Assembly (NCBI GenBank): GCA_020831885.1 | Contig: JAFIFU010000004.1 | Span: forward strand, 62,001 to 126,000 | From: Ectothiorhodospiraceae bacterium | Lineage (GTDB): Bacteria > Pseudomonadota > Gammaproteobacteria > Nitrococcales > Aquisalimonadaceae | DNA length: 64,000 bases | Reading direction: 5' to 3' | Shown here: one piece after another, positions 1 through 8,248 of the stretch | How the letters are laid out: each line of letters begins with the position of its first letter | Position numbering within the stretch: the first letter of the stretch is position 1 | Notes under the pieces: generated by a model | Database searches by the model: none | What the model was told of the DNA's origin: nothing | What the model saw: only the letters and a program-made list of their open reading frames with translations | Program-made: the position numbers and the translations under genes

Positions 1-819
1 ACAGAATGCGACAACCACGCCGACACCCGCAGCGCTCAAGACGAGAAGCACCGTTTTCAGATATGTCACATTGAAACCGAGGCAGGCGGCGTCGCCTTCT
101 CCGAGCAGCAGCGCATTCAACGGCCTCAACAGGAAGGGCACCGACGCCAGCAACACGAACAGGACGCAGACAGCAACAATGACCTGCGGCCAGCCTGCGC
201 CCGCAAGGCTGCCCAGGGTCCAGATCGTGAAATTGCGTAGCTGATCGTCTGTTGCAACGTAGACCAGCATGCCGATGCCGGCTCCCGCCAGCGCGTTCAC
301 CGCAATCCCGGCAAGGAGAAGATGACTGGCATCCGCGTGGCCGCCGTGGCTGGCAAGCCGGAGTACCAGCAACATCGAGACCATGGCGCCGGCGAAAGCG
401 AGGAGCGGCACGAACCAGACCCCCAGCGTGCCCGCGGCGCCCGGGAACAGCGCGGCACCGAGAATCATTCCGACAGCCGCCGCCAGCGCCGCCCCGGCGG
501 AACTGCCGATGAGCCCGGGATCCGCAAGGGGGTTCCGGAACAGGGTCTGCATCATGGCACCGGCAAGCCCCAGGATGGCACCGGCAATCAGCGCCAGGAT
601 CACGCGGGGAAGCCGTATCTCGGTCAGTACCGCATAATGGAACGGATCGATACCCGATCCGCCACCCACCGCCTGTCTCAGCACATCCACCACATCTCGC
701 AGCGGTATTTCCACCGCACCCTGGCCCAGCGCAGCCAGCGGAACCAGGACAACGGCAACCCCCAGCAGGGCAAGCACGACCCCGTTGGCCGTGCCCACGC
801 TTCGCATGTCCAGGCTCAT
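1..819 (-). CDS. hmuU: FecCD-family heme/iron ABC transporter permease (3' end outside window)
   Basis: Inner-membrane permease of a heme or ferric-siderophore ABC importer. It is absent from the ORF track because it runs off the window edge, but reading the minus strand from the ATG at 819 gives an open frame of 273 codons to base 1. It has an N-terminal hydrophobic helix, then the family-typical stretches LTEIRLPRVILALIAGA and FRNPLADPGLIGSSAGAALA, and ends in hydrophobic TVLLVLSAAGVGVVVAFC. These are FecCD/BtuC hallmarks. The start overlaps the last codons of the binding-protein gene by 4 bases, so the two are translationally coupled. The ATPase (HmuV) would be expected just beyond base 1. 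The substrate is inferred as heme from the HmuS/HmuT neighbours. Confidence 0.88.
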   Translation of the reverse strand, partial: MSLDMRSVGTANGVVLALLGVAVVLVPLAALGQGAVEIPLRDVVDVLRQAVGGGSGIDPFHYAVLTEIRLPRVILALIAGAILGLAGAMMQTLFRNPLADPGLIGSSAGAALAAAVGMILGAALFPGAAGTLGVWFVPLLAFAGAMVSMLLVLRLASHGGHADASHLLLAGIAVNALAGAGIGMLVYVATDDQLRNFTIWTLGSLAGAGWPQVIVAVCVLFVLLASVPFLLRPLNALLLGEGDAACLGFNVTYLKTVLLVLSAAGVGVVVAFC

Positions 820-1646
820 GACGACACATCATCCAAGGACCGGCGGATCGCACGGATACAGGCAGGGGTACTCAGGCTCATGCCTCCGCTGATGCAATGG
901 CCTTCAACCACCTGCCATCGTTGCTCGCGCGCCGCCGGAGTGTGGCGAATGCCAGGCAGATCGAGTATCACCGGCTGACCATCATCTCGCTTTGCGTCAG
1001 CCAGCATCAGGATCAGTTCCGGAGCGCTTCGCATGATGGCCTCCGGCCCCAGCAGTTGATAACCGGAATGCTCGGTAACATTCACGCCTCCGGCCAGTGA
1101 GATCATTTTCGCCACCGTGGTGTCCTTTCCTGCAACAAGCAACGGACGCCCACCTCCTCCGAGCACGAACATGGCCCTGCGGGGCGCGGGGGGCGGCATC
1201 TCCGAGATGGCGTTCAACTCCTCGACGAACCGTCGGGCCAGCGCTTCGCCCGCCTCGCGCCGCCCCAAGCCCTCTGCGACCTCCACAACGCGCCGGGGAA
1301 CCTCATCCAGCGCCCAGTCACCGGGAAAGGAAACCACAGACACGCCAACGCCTTCCAACTGCCGTAGCATCTCCGGCGAGGCCCGGTCTTCCATGACCCA
1401 CACCGTCGTCGGCCGAAACGAGAGCACGCCCTCGGCTGACGTCTGCCTTGGTCCGCGTAGGCGGGGTAAACCAGCGGCCCCCGGTATATGGTCCACGTAG
1501 CCATGCAGGCCCACCACCTGATCGTCGGCACCAAGCTCGAACACGATCTCGGTCAACTGGTGACCGATGATCACCAGGCGCTCTTCCCCGGCGGACACGG
1601 TGACCGAGCCCATCGCCGCAACGATGAAAAGCCAGAATCGCATCAT
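816..1646 (-). CDS. hmuT: Periplasmic heme-binding protein of ABC importer
   Basis: Soluble binding protein that hands heme to the HmuU permease. About 276 residues. The start at the ATG-ATG pair (1646/1643) is chosen because it leads directly into a signal peptide (MMRFWLFIVAAMGSVTVSAG), is preceded by GGGGGAGG and overlaps the upstream gene's TGA as ATGA; the 297-residue track version adds a non-signal extension. Mature-protein motifs fit the HmuT/BtuF class: ELGADDQVVGLHGYVDHI near the N-terminus, EGVLSFRPTTVW in the first lobe, GKDTTVAKMISLAGGVNV near the hinge and LGPEAIMRSAPELILM in the second lobe. It lies in an overlapping hmuS-hmuT-hmuU operon. Confidence 0.88.
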   Translation of the reverse strand: MMRFWLFIVAAMGSVTVSAGEERLVIIGHQLTEIVFELGADDQVVGLHGYVDHIPGAAGLPRLRGPRQTSAEGVLSFRPTTVWVMEDRASPEMLRQLEGVGVSVVSFPGDWALDEVPRRVVEVAEGLGRREAGEALARRFVEELNAISEMPPPAPRRAMFVLGGGGRPLLVAGKDTTVAKMISLAGGVNVTEHSGYQLLGPEAIMRSAPELILMLADAKRDDGQPVILDLPGIRHTPAAREQRWQVVEGHCISGGMSLSTPACIRAIRRSLDDVSS

Positions 1647-2521
1647 GCCTCCCCCATATCCGCGCGAACGGGCCTGAAGCCGACCCAACTGCTGTCGGTC
1701 CCGGAACACACGCCGTCGCCCCAGGCGCCCGACTCGCCCCAGGCAGCGAGCCGCAAGTGCATCTTGAAAGCCGGGTGCTGTACATGCAGCACATGCCGGT
1801 CGTCAGTACGAAGTCGCTTGGGTCGGCAGGTCACGTCCAGCGCCAGGTCCGGACGCCGGAACCGGAAATGGATTGGCACCCGCTGCCCCTGCCATCGCTC
1901 AAGTGCGGCGTCAGGGCGCGGCGCAGGCGTGGAGAGCGGGCCATGAAACCGCGGTCGCGGTTTTTCCCTGCCGTGTGATGCGCCCGTCGGTCGCCATATC
2001 CGCTGCTGATCCCGCGCACGCCAACGTTCGGCAAGCGCCCGGAGCCCGGCTTCATGGCGCTTGTAGAGCACCAGCAACTTGCAGATCCCGTTGCCTTCGG
2101 CGTCGTACAACTGCAAGTGGCGCTCCCGGCCATGCGGACCCATGGGGTCAATCAAGGTATACAGGGAATCCACCGCAGCCATCCGCACCCGGAAACCCAC
2201 CTCAGCAGCAGACAACTCCAGCCAGTCCCCCTTGCACTGGCAGTGCAGATCCTTTGCGATGGCCAACGCCACCCCGGCATGGTGGGGCACGGCAATCAGC
2301 AACTTGCCCAGTCCCGCGGCATCAACAAGAATTTCCCGAACCGGGCCACTCAAGCGGGTAGCGCCATCCCCGCAGCGCGCGGCGACGAGGCTGGCTTCCG
2401 GCACGCCGAGACGGGCAGAGACCTGGGGTTGATGCAGGTGCTCCGCTGAGGCGGCCAGCGTTCTCCAGGCCGCCAGAATTGCATCCGGGTCTGAAAGGGG
2501 AATTGTGGTTTGCGTTCTCAC
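1643..2521 (-). CDS. HmuS/ChuS-like heme utilization protein, shortened
   Basis: Cytoplasmic heme-handling protein related to HmuS/ChuS, which bind or degrade imported heme. It starts with GTG at 2521, supported by GGAGG 8 bases upstream. Residues 25-170 match the N-terminal HmuS repeat (SARLGVPEASLVAARCG, GDWLELSAAEVGFRVRM, LYTLIDPMGPHGRERHLQLYD, NGICKLLVLYKR). Classic members are about 340-350 residues with two such repeats; this one is 292, and residues 190-292 show only loose similarity to the second repeat (VLHVQHPAFKMHLRLA). It may be a diverged one-and-a-half-domain form or a degenerating gene. It sits 14 bases after the receptor gene and overlaps hmuT, so one mRNA is likely. Confidence 0.72.
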   Translation of the reverse strand: MRTQTTIPLSDPDAILAAWRTLAASAEHLHQPQVSARLGVPEASLVAARCGDGATRLSGPVREILVDAAGLGKLLIAVPHHAGVALAIAKDLHCQCKGDWLELSAAEVGFRVRMAAVDSLYTLIDPMGPHGRERHLQLYDAEGNGICKLLVLYKRHEAGLRALAERWRARDQQRIWRPTGASHGREKPRPRFHGPLSTPAPRPDAALERWQGQRVPIHFRFRRPDLALDVTCRPKRLRTDDRHVLHVQHPAFKMHLRLAAWGESGAWGDGVCSGTDSSWVGFRPVRADMGEA

Positions 2522-2535
2522 GAGCGATTCCTCCG

Positions 2536-4434
2536 TTACCGGGTCCAGCGCATGCCGGCCCAGTAGTAGCGACCACCCGGGTCTGTCGTGATGGAGCGGG
2601 CCGCTGTATCCGGATCCGCGCGGTCAAGCAGGTTGTCGATGCCGGCAAACAGACTCCAGTGCGGCCCGGGGCGCCACTCTCCGAAAAGATCGAGACGGAT
2701 GTAGTTGCTGGAAACCGGCTCGCTGCCCGGACCCTCGGTGTTGTAGAACCCATGCAGCCTCAGCACGCGCAACTCGGTACGCCAATCGGAACCATGGGCG
2801 ACAGTGGCAAAGGAACCGGAATGACGGGTCCTCCCAGTCAGCCGATCGCCGCTGTCACCATCCCGGGCGTCCAGATAGTCGTAACGCGCCTCGACGCTGA
2901 ACCAGGGCGCAAACCGGTGCCGGGCCACCGCTTCAAGTCCGCGAAGGGTGGCGCGGTCGACGTTGCTGTATTGCAGCACGTTCAGTCCGTCACGGACCTC
3001 GCCGGTGGCTTGCGTGGTAATGAGATCGCGAACCCTGCTCTCGAACACGCCCACATCCACAGCGCTGCGGGCGCCCTGCCAACGCACACCGGCGTCCACC
3101 ATCCGTGCTCGCTCCGGCTCCAGATCCTCATTGCCGGTAATCAGTGAAGTTCCGCGCTGGAACGCAGTGAACTGCTCCAGGCCGGAAGGTGCTCTGAAGC
3201 CCGTACCGACGTTGCCACGGACTTGCCAGTCACCTGTCTGCCAGGTCGCACCCAGACGAGGATTCGTTGTGGAACCGAAATCGTTGTAGTGGTCATGTCG
3301 AACCCCCACGATCATGTTCACGGTGCGACTGGCCCGCCATTCCTTCTGCAGCATCAGATAGCGGTTGGTCCTGCGGGCCTCCTCCGTGTTGATGTTGATG
3401 TCAATCTCCTCCCGCAGCGCCCCCGCGCCAAACGTCAGCACATGCGCTTCGACCTGGTGGTGAATCAAGGCGTCAAGCTGATACAGCTTGAAATCGGTGG
3501 TTTCGGTGAGGTCAGGCTGTCGCCGCGAGGATCCGCTGGTGTCGGAGTAGCCCAATGCCAGGCTGTAGTCCGTCTGTGCTCCCAAGGAACCACCGAGACG
3601 GCCACCGACGAAATAGCGCTCTTCCTGTTCCAGCCCCTGATAGGTGCGGCCCGGTACCGGCCCTCTCGGGGCGGAATACCGGGTACCCTCGTCGTCCTGA
3701 TCCTGATACTCCAGATTGAGATCGAGCCAGTGGCCCCGGGGCAGGGCGAATCCGCCGCGATAGCCAAGAGCGAGCAACTGGTGCGCATTCAGGGCGTCCG
3801 CGGGCGTTTCATCGTCCGGCAGGGCCGCCCTGTCCCGATACTCGACGTTTATCCGGTGATCACTGCGCTCGGTCACGGTACCGATGGCGGCTGATGCAAT
3901 CGCGGTATCCCGACCGCCACCATCGGCGACCCCTGCCACACCGCGCACCTCCACCTCGCCGGATCTGGCGGCGCGCCGCGTGATGATATTGACCACACCG
4001 CCCAAGGCATCGGCGCCGTAGAGCGCCGACATGGGCCCGCGAATGATCTCGATACGTTCGATCTCGCTGACCGGGATGTTGGCGATGTTCTGTCCCCCGA
4101 AACGGCTCGCCCGCCGCTGACCATCGACCAGCACCAGCGTCTGATTCGACCCGAACCCGCGCAGCCGGACCGATTCCGAGCTTCCAGTCGAGGAAACCGC
4201 GGTGCCGGTCGCATACCTGAGCACTTCTGCGGCGGAGGCGCCGGGGTAACGTTCGATGACGCTGCGCTCGATCACCTGGACCGGGGCGATGACATCAACA
4301 ATGGGTTGTTCACGTCCTGCAGCGGTGACAACCAATGGGGGGAGTTCGTCCGTGTCTGCATCCGCAGCTCCCAGAAAACCGCACAGCCCCACAGCACACA
4401 GACAGCTTCCTAGTCCGCAACCTCGAGAAGACAT
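2536..4434 (-). CDS. TonB-dependent heme/hemoglobin-type outer-membrane receptor
   Basis: Outer-membrane beta-barrel that binds heme or a heme carrier and imports it using TonB energy. I place the start at 4434 (632 residues), where MSSRGCGLGSCLCAVGLCGFLGA forms a signal peptide and GGAG lies upstream; the 707-residue track version begins with unlikely sequence. After the signal come a TonB-box-like LPPLVVTA, a plug domain (SVIERYPGASAAEVLRYATG, VRLRGFGSNQTLVLVDGQR, SEIERIEIIRGPMSALYGA, GGVVNIITRR) and a barrel ending in an aromatic-rich strand, GGRYYWAGMRWTR. The following genes (hmuS, hmuT, hmuU) point to heme as substrate. No convincing Fur box was found upstream. Confidence 0.9.
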   Translation of the reverse strand: MSSRGCGLGSCLCAVGLCGFLGAADADTDELPPLVVTAAGREQPIVDVIAPVQVIERSVIERYPGASAAEVLRYATGTAVSSTGSSESVRLRGFGSNQTLVLVDGQRRASRFGGQNIANIPVSEIERIEIIRGPMSALYGADALGGVVNIITRRAARSGEVEVRGVAGVADGGGRDTAIASAAIGTVTERSDHRINVEYRDRAALPDDETPADALNAHQLLALGYRGGFALPRGHWLDLNLEYQDQDDEGTRYSAPRGPVPGRTYQGLEQEERYFVGGRLGGSLGAQTDYSLALGYSDTSGSSRRQPDLTETTDFKLYQLDALIHHQVEAHVLTFGAGALREEIDININTEEARRTNRYLMLQKEWRASRTVNMIVGVRHDHYNDFGSTTNPRLGATWQTGDWQVRGNVGTGFRAPSGLEQFTAFQRGTSLITGNEDLEPERARMVDAGVRWQGARSAVDVGVFESRVRDLITTQATGEVRDGLNVLQYSNVDRATLRGLEAVARHRFAPWFSVEARYDYLDARDGDSGDRLTGRTRHSGSFATVAHGSDWRTELRVLRLHGFYNTEGPGSEPVSSNYIRLDLFGEWRPGPHWSLFAGIDNLLDRADPDTAARSITTDPGGRYYWAGMRWTR

Positions 4435-4567
4435 CGTGAATTTCTCCTGACAACAACGCATCGGCACCGCGCTCTTGGCCGACACCGACACACGCCAATG
4501 GCAACCCGCCACGTTCTGCGGCAGAACCGCACGACGCGCCGTGGCTATCGAAAAAACGGATCGCTGA

Positions 4568-4981
4568 TCAGACTGCCTGGAGAATGCCGGGAGGGTCCCT
4601 TGGACGGCCGGGCGGGTAATCGTTGGAGATGGAAGCGGGGATGAATGACCAGACCTCAAACACCGTGTGCGTGGCCGGCGTTCCGATGGCGGGAGCCGGC
4701 GCGGTGACGTTGCCGATCACGGAGACACAGCCGGGGCAGCGCTCGAATGAATCGCTCAACTCACGGGATTCATCTGTGACAACGTGGAAGCCGGTTGTCT
4801 GAATCTGCCCGGCAGATCCGGCGCAGGTCGGGCCGGTCAGGGCGAAAAGGGACTCACTTTGGGGGACGAAAACACAAGGGTAAGCGGGAACCAGCAGCGC
4901 GAGAACGACGAGCACCGATAACCATACCCGCCCTGATGGTCGGAGCGCTCCGGTATCACGCCGTCTTCCGTGAGGACTCAT
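4568..4981 (-). CDS. DUF2946-like exported small protein
   Basis: Small predicted periplasmic or membrane-anchored protein of about 137 residues. The start at 4981 gives a basic N-terminus followed by the helix WLSVLVVLALLVPAYPC, which looks like a signal or anchor; the 176-residue track ORF has an unlikely leader. Distinctive features are a CPGC pair in the middle (SFERCPGCVSV) and a proline-rich end (GRPRDPPG). This pattern resembles DUF2946 proteins, which often accompany TonB-receptor genes for metals, but the match is weak. It lies 133 bases upstream of the receptor on the same strand and may be the first gene of the heme operon. The function is unknown. Confidence 0.45.
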   Translation of the reverse strand: MSPHGRRRDTGALRPSGRVWLSVLVVLALLVPAYPCVFVPQSESLFALTGPTCAGSAGQIQTTGFHVVTDESRELSDSFERCPGCVSVIGNVTAPAPAIGTPATHTVFEVWSFIPASISNDYPPGRPRDPPGILQAV

Positions 4982-5373
4982 ATGCCGTAGCGTTACTTTC
5001 CATGGGTATAGCCAAGAGTCCCGGCGGCATCGCGGTCGAAGCCAGTAAGCCTTGACTGATAATGCGTGGGGCCCCAGTCCGGGATGGTGGTGAAACACCT
5101 CCCCACTGCAGGCGGCGGGTCATATGGAAAAAAGCTGGCCGCTCCCACGCCGACAAGCACTGGCCACGGGCCTCACATCTGCTTGGCCGGACTCCCTTTC
5201 GCAACGGTATGCCACATCATGCGGCACTCCGCTTGGCGATTCTGGAACAATATAGCATAACCTGATTTCAGGCCAAGAGTACCCGGCGGGAACACGGGCG
5301 GGCTGGGTTGCCCCCCACGACGGACCGCGACCGGCGGCGCTCCCTGCCGGCGATACCGGACTGAGGCGCCCGG
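4982..5373 (-). other. Non-coding gap between rhomboid gene and heme operon
   Basis: About 390 bases with no convincing gene in any frame; the listed ORFs here lack start signals and family motifs. It should hold the promoter of the minus-strand heme operon. An AT-rich patch near 5247-5262 (read on minus: TATGCTATATTG) could be a -10 region, and ACTGATAATGCG near 5055 resembles half of a Fur box without its partner. Neither is strong enough to name as a site. Confidence 0.4.
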
Positions 5374-5973
5374 TCAGCCAAGCGGCGCCAGCAACTCGGC
5401 GAAGAAACGCGGCAGCAGGCCCGGCTCCAGCCACAGCATGAACAGCACCCCCCAGGCACCGCCCCACAGGTGGGCGCTATGGTTGATGTTGTCGGTGCCC
5501 TGCCGCTGCGCCCAGACCGAGTATCCGATATAGCAGGCGGCGAAGATGATGGCCGGCACCGGGACGAAGAACACGAACAACAACGACCAGGGTTGCAGCA
5601 GGATGTAGGCGAACAGCACTGCCGACACCGCTCCCGAGGCGCCCAGGCTGCGGTAACGGGGATCCCGCCGGTGGCGGAAATGGGTGGGCAGCATGGCGAG
5701 CAGGACGCCCCCCAGGAAAAACAACAGGAAGCCGATGACGCCGATGTGGGGCACCAGCACCCGCTCCATGACCGTGCCGAAAAAGTACAGCGTCACCATG
5801 TTGAACAGCAGATGGGTGCCGTCCGCATGAATGAAGCCATGGCTGAGCAGGCGCCACCATTCGCCGCGGGCTACCGCGGGCGGCCAGTAGATCAGCGCAT
5901 CCAGCAGTCGTGGCTGCTGCCAGGCCACCACGGAGATCACGACAATGGTGGCAATGAGGCCGAGAGTGATCAT
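5374..5973 (-). CDS. Rhomboid-family intramembrane serine protease
   Basis: Polytopic inner-membrane protease that cleaves transmembrane segments of other proteins. The start at 5973 (MITLGLIATIV) gives 199 residues; the upstream 29 codons of the track ORF are not hydrophobic and lack a ribosome site. Family signs in order: the WWRLLSHGFIHADGTHLLFNM segment, which carries the conserved HxxxxHLxxN pattern of TM2; the nucleophile motif GASGAVS; and a C-terminal catalytic histidine region, NINHSAHLWGGAWG. Six hydrophobic segments are visible, the basic rhomboid fold. It stands alone between the heme operon and the citrate-synthase-like gene, so the substrate is unknown. Confidence 0.9.
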   Translation of the reverse strand: MITLGLIATIVVISVVAWQQPRLLDALIYWPPAVARGEWWRLLSHGFIHADGTHLLFNMVTLYFFGTVMERVLVPHIGVIGFLLFFLGGVLLAMLPTHFRHRRDPRYRSLGASGAVSAVLFAYILLQPWSLLFVFFVPVPAIIFAACYIGYSVWAQRQGTDNINHSAHLWGGAWGVLFMLWLEPGLLPRFFAELLAPLG

Positions 5974-6111
5974 TGGGGTTCCCGGTGGTTTTACTTTGGC
6001 TTGCTGCCATCGACAGACGCCGGGGGCAGGCGTTCCCGACACCGCCCCCAGCCGGCCCATACGGTAACACTCCGGGCCGTTCCCGCACTGTGCGGCGCAT
6101 CACCGGAAGCA

Positions 6112-6900
6112 CTACTCCGGCCGGATATGGGCGGTGGCCTCGTCTTCCACGCGCTGCCAGATCTCCACGCCCATGGGGTTTTCCGACTCCTCCAGAATAT
6201 GCCCCACGAGCCCGATGGCCCGGGCCATCACCCCGAAGCCGCGCACGATCTTCCACGGGAAGCCGAATTCACAGCAGATGGCGCCGATGGCGCCGGTGGC
6301 GTTGATCGGCAACTGCTTGCCGGACACCCGTTCCGCCTCGGCCGCGATGCGCAGCATCAGGTCCACATAGGGGCCGGACATGCCGTTCTCGGCCGCGATC
6401 TCGAATAACCGCGGCGTGCGCGGATCCACCGGTTTGTGCAGCGGATGGCCGAGCCCCGGAATGATCTGACCGCGGGCGCGGAAGTCGGCCACCACGTCAG
6501 CGGCCAGGGCATCCAGGTCGGCATCGGCCGCTGGATCGGGCAGCGCCTCGTAGAGCATTTTGGACGCCCCTTCCATACTGCCCACGAACACCGTACCCAG
6601 ACCGCACAGACCCGCCGCCACCGCCGCCTGCAGCGATTCCGGCGCACCGGCGTAGGTAATGCGCGCCGCCAGGGCGGAGGGGGTGATCCCGTGCTCCACC
6701 AGGGTGATGATGATGGCGTTGAACACCCGGGACTGCTCCGGGGTCGGGGTCTGACCGGTGAGCTGCAGATAGGCCAGATCCCCCAGGTTCATGTGTCCCA
6801 GGATCTCGTTGGGCAGATCCTTGCCGCGCACTTCGATGCGGTCCCGGGTGCTCCAGGCGATGTCGGAGCGGATCGGTTTGTTCTGGCGTGGCATGGGCAT
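6112..6900 (-). CDS. Citrate synthase-like / citryl-CoA lyase family protein
   Basis: A 262-residue protein of the citrate synthase superfamily, much shorter than true citrate synthase (about 430). Visible family elements are ILGHMNLGDLAYLQLTGQTP near the N-terminus, a helical core (LQAAVAAGLCGLGTVFVGSMEGASKML), the active-site loop GLGHPLHKPVDPRTPRLFE (equivalent to the GFGHRVYK loop of citrate synthase) and INATGAIGAICCEFGFPW. Short proteins of this kind are usually labelled citryl-CoA lyase and may cleave or form C4-C6 acyl-CoA. It precedes nothing on its own strand but follows the thioesterase gene by 24 bases and is divergent from the itaconate-type operon, so a linked role in C5/C6 acyl-CoA metabolism is inferred. 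Confidence 0.78.
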   Translation of the reverse strand: MPMPRQNKPIRSDIAWSTRDRIEVRGKDLPNEILGHMNLGDLAYLQLTGQTPTPEQSRVFNAIIITLVEHGITPSALAARITYAGAPESLQAAVAAGLCGLGTVFVGSMEGASKMLYEALPDPAADADLDALAADVVADFRARGQIIPGLGHPLHKPVDPRTPRLFEIAAENGMSGPYVDLMLRIAAEAERVSGKQLPINATGAIGAICCEFGFPWKIVRGFGVMARAIGLVGHILEESENPMGVEIWQRVEDEATAHIRPE

Positions 6901-6924
6901 GTCCCCTGTGTGGCGAATGGCGTC

Positions 6925-7344
6925 CTACTTCCGGATCTCGGCCCCCATCAGAAAGGAACCGCGCCCCGTTGCCAGACGCCGGCCTTCGGCGTCGAACACG
7001 TCGGCCGTGCCCACCGCCACCCTGCGGCCGGTCTTGATCATCTCGCAACGGGTCAGGATACGGCCCAGTCCGGTGGGCCGCAGAAAGCTCACATTCAGGT
7101 CCACGGTCAACGGCCCCACGTCCTGCTGGTAGGCGGCACGCACACCGGTCCCCAGCACCGTGTCGATCAGGACACAGTAAATACCGCCATGGACCATGCC
7201 GTAGGCCTGCAGCAGATTCTCGGTCACCGGCATGGACAGTTCGGCGCGACCGTCATCGGCCACCCACTCCACTTCCAGGCCAAGGTACCGCCGGAAAGGG
7301 TTGCCCTGCGTCCATCGGATTTCGTCCTCGGTGGTCCAGGCCAT
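6925..7344 (-). CDS. PaaI-family hotdog-fold acyl-CoA thioesterase
   Basis: Predicted thioesterase that hydrolyses acyl- or aryl-CoA and so frees CoA from stalled intermediates. The ATG at 7344 with AGGAGG upstream is preferred over the GTG at 7383; it gives 139 residues, normal for the family. The hotdog motif is clear: NLLQAYGMVHGGIYCVLIDT with the conserved HGG at the start of the central helix, followed by strands TVDLNVSFLRPTGLGR and GTADVFDAEGRRLATGRGSF. It is the first gene of a leftward pair with the citrate-synthase-like gene and faces the GntR regulator across a 169-base divergent promoter region. Confidence 0.87.
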   Translation of the reverse strand: MAWTTEDEIRWTQGNPFRRYLGLEVEWVADDGRAELSMPVTENLLQAYGMVHGGIYCVLIDTVLGTGVRAAYQQDVGPLTVDLNVSFLRPTGLGRILTRCEMIKTGRRVAVGTADVFDAEGRRLATGRGSFLMGAEIRK

Positions 7345-7430
7345 CTGCGCCTTGTCCTCCTGAATGGGTTGAGCGCCTGCCACGCAGGCGCGTCCGACAC
7401 GCTCTATCAGCGTGTGCTGGAACTATATTC

Positions 7431-7452
7431 CGTTGACTGTATACGGTCAACG
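7431..7452. promoter_or_regulatory. Palindromic operator, likely for the adjacent FCD-type GntR regulator
   Basis: A 22-base inverted repeat with arms CGTTGAC and GTCAACG around TGTATACG. Only one symmetric pair is mismatched, and the centre GTATAC is itself palindromic. FCD-subfamily GntR proteins commonly bind sites of the form TTGTATACAA, which this resembles. It lies in the divergent region between the thioesterase gene and the GntR gene, so it could control both directions. The assignment is by position and symmetry, without binding data. Confidence 0.7.
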
Positions 7453-7513
7453 ATGTAGATTTCTGATACGCTCGCCAAAGTCGTGAAAAACCCGCACCAG
7501 GAGGGAAAACGGA

Positions 7514-8194
7514 ATGGCGAAAGTGTCCAGTTTCACGCCTGTGCGCCGGCGGTCGGTGGAAGAAGAAGTCTACCAGCGCATGCGCGAAGCGATACTCAAG
7601 GGCGAACTGGAGGGCGGTGAACGGTTGGTCCACGAAGACCTGGCCCGGCGTTTCGGCACCAGCCGCATCCCGGTGCGCGATGCGCTCAAGCGCCTGGTGG
7701 CCGATGGCCTGGTGGACGCTGACGAACGCGGCGTCTGCACCGTGAGCCACTGCGGAATCGAGGATGTGGAGGAAATCTACGCCCTGCGGGTGCTGCTGGA
7801 ATCCCATGCGGTGGCCAAGGCCGTGGAACAGATCAAGGACAACGAGCTGGCCGAGCTGGAGCGGCTGCAGGAGGAACTGGAGGAAGCGGCGGCCCGCGGC
7901 GATGACGAGGAGTACGTGGCGCTCAACCAGCAGTTTCACCGCCAGCTTTACGACATCGCCGACCAGCCGCGACTCAACCGGATGATCCATGGCCTGTGGC
8001 AGGGCATGCCGCCGCTGACGCCCATCGCCATCACCGAGCGGCTGGAGCAGTCCAACGAGGAACACCGCGCCATCATCAATGCCCTGCGCCGGCGCGATGC
8101 CGGGGCCGCGGCCGAGGCCATGAAGCAGCACATCGCGGCTGCCGGCGAGGCATTGAAGGACTACGTCTCCCGCAAGGGCAGGAAACTCAGATAA
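7514..8194 (+). CDS. GntR-family transcriptional regulator, FCD subfamily
   Basis: Cytoplasmic repressor or activator that senses a small acid or acyl-CoA. The 226 residues hold an N-terminal winged helix-turn-helix (EEEVYQRMREAILKGELEGG, then FGTSRIPVRDALKRLVADGL) and a C-terminal FCD helical bundle (EDVEEIYALRVLLESHAVAKA, NQQFHRQLYDIA, AAEAMKQHI) with the histidines that bind a metal and ligand in this class. AGGAGGGAAA lies upstream of the ATG. The divergent palindrome at 7431-7452 is its probable site. It precedes the itaconate-type operon in the same direction, with a gap of 54 bases, and may be co-transcribed with it. Pseudomonas aeruginosa uses a LysR protein at the comparable place, so the regulator differs. 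Confidence 0.9.
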   Translation: MAKVSSFTPVRRRSVEEEVYQRMREAILKGELEGGERLVHEDLARRFGTSRIPVRDALKRLVADGLVDADERGVCTVSHCGIEDVEEIYALRVLLESHAVAKAVEQIKDNELAELERLQEELEEAAARGDDEEYVALNQQFHRQLYDIADQPRLNRMIHGLWQGMPPLTPIAITERLEQSNEEHRAIINALRRRDAGAAAEAMKQHIAAAGEALKDYVSRKGRKLR

Positions 8195-8248
8195 GCCCCC
8201 TGGCACCGGACGGCCGGGCAGGCAGCAGACAAGCGAAGGAGACTCGGC

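Noticed and set aside
252-978. Plus-strand ORFs at 252-512, 322-978 and 383-637
   Set aside because: They are shadows of the minus-strand permease gene, which shows clear FecCD motifs.
5050-5066. Fur box upstream of the heme operon
   Set aside because: Only one half (TGATAAT) is present, without its partner, so the match is too weak.
5085-5260. Possible cobalamin riboswitch on the minus strand upstream of the heme operon
   Set aside because: Pieces such as GAAAGGGAGTCCGG and GACCCGCC look similar, but the order and the conserved GCCACTG box are not present as required.
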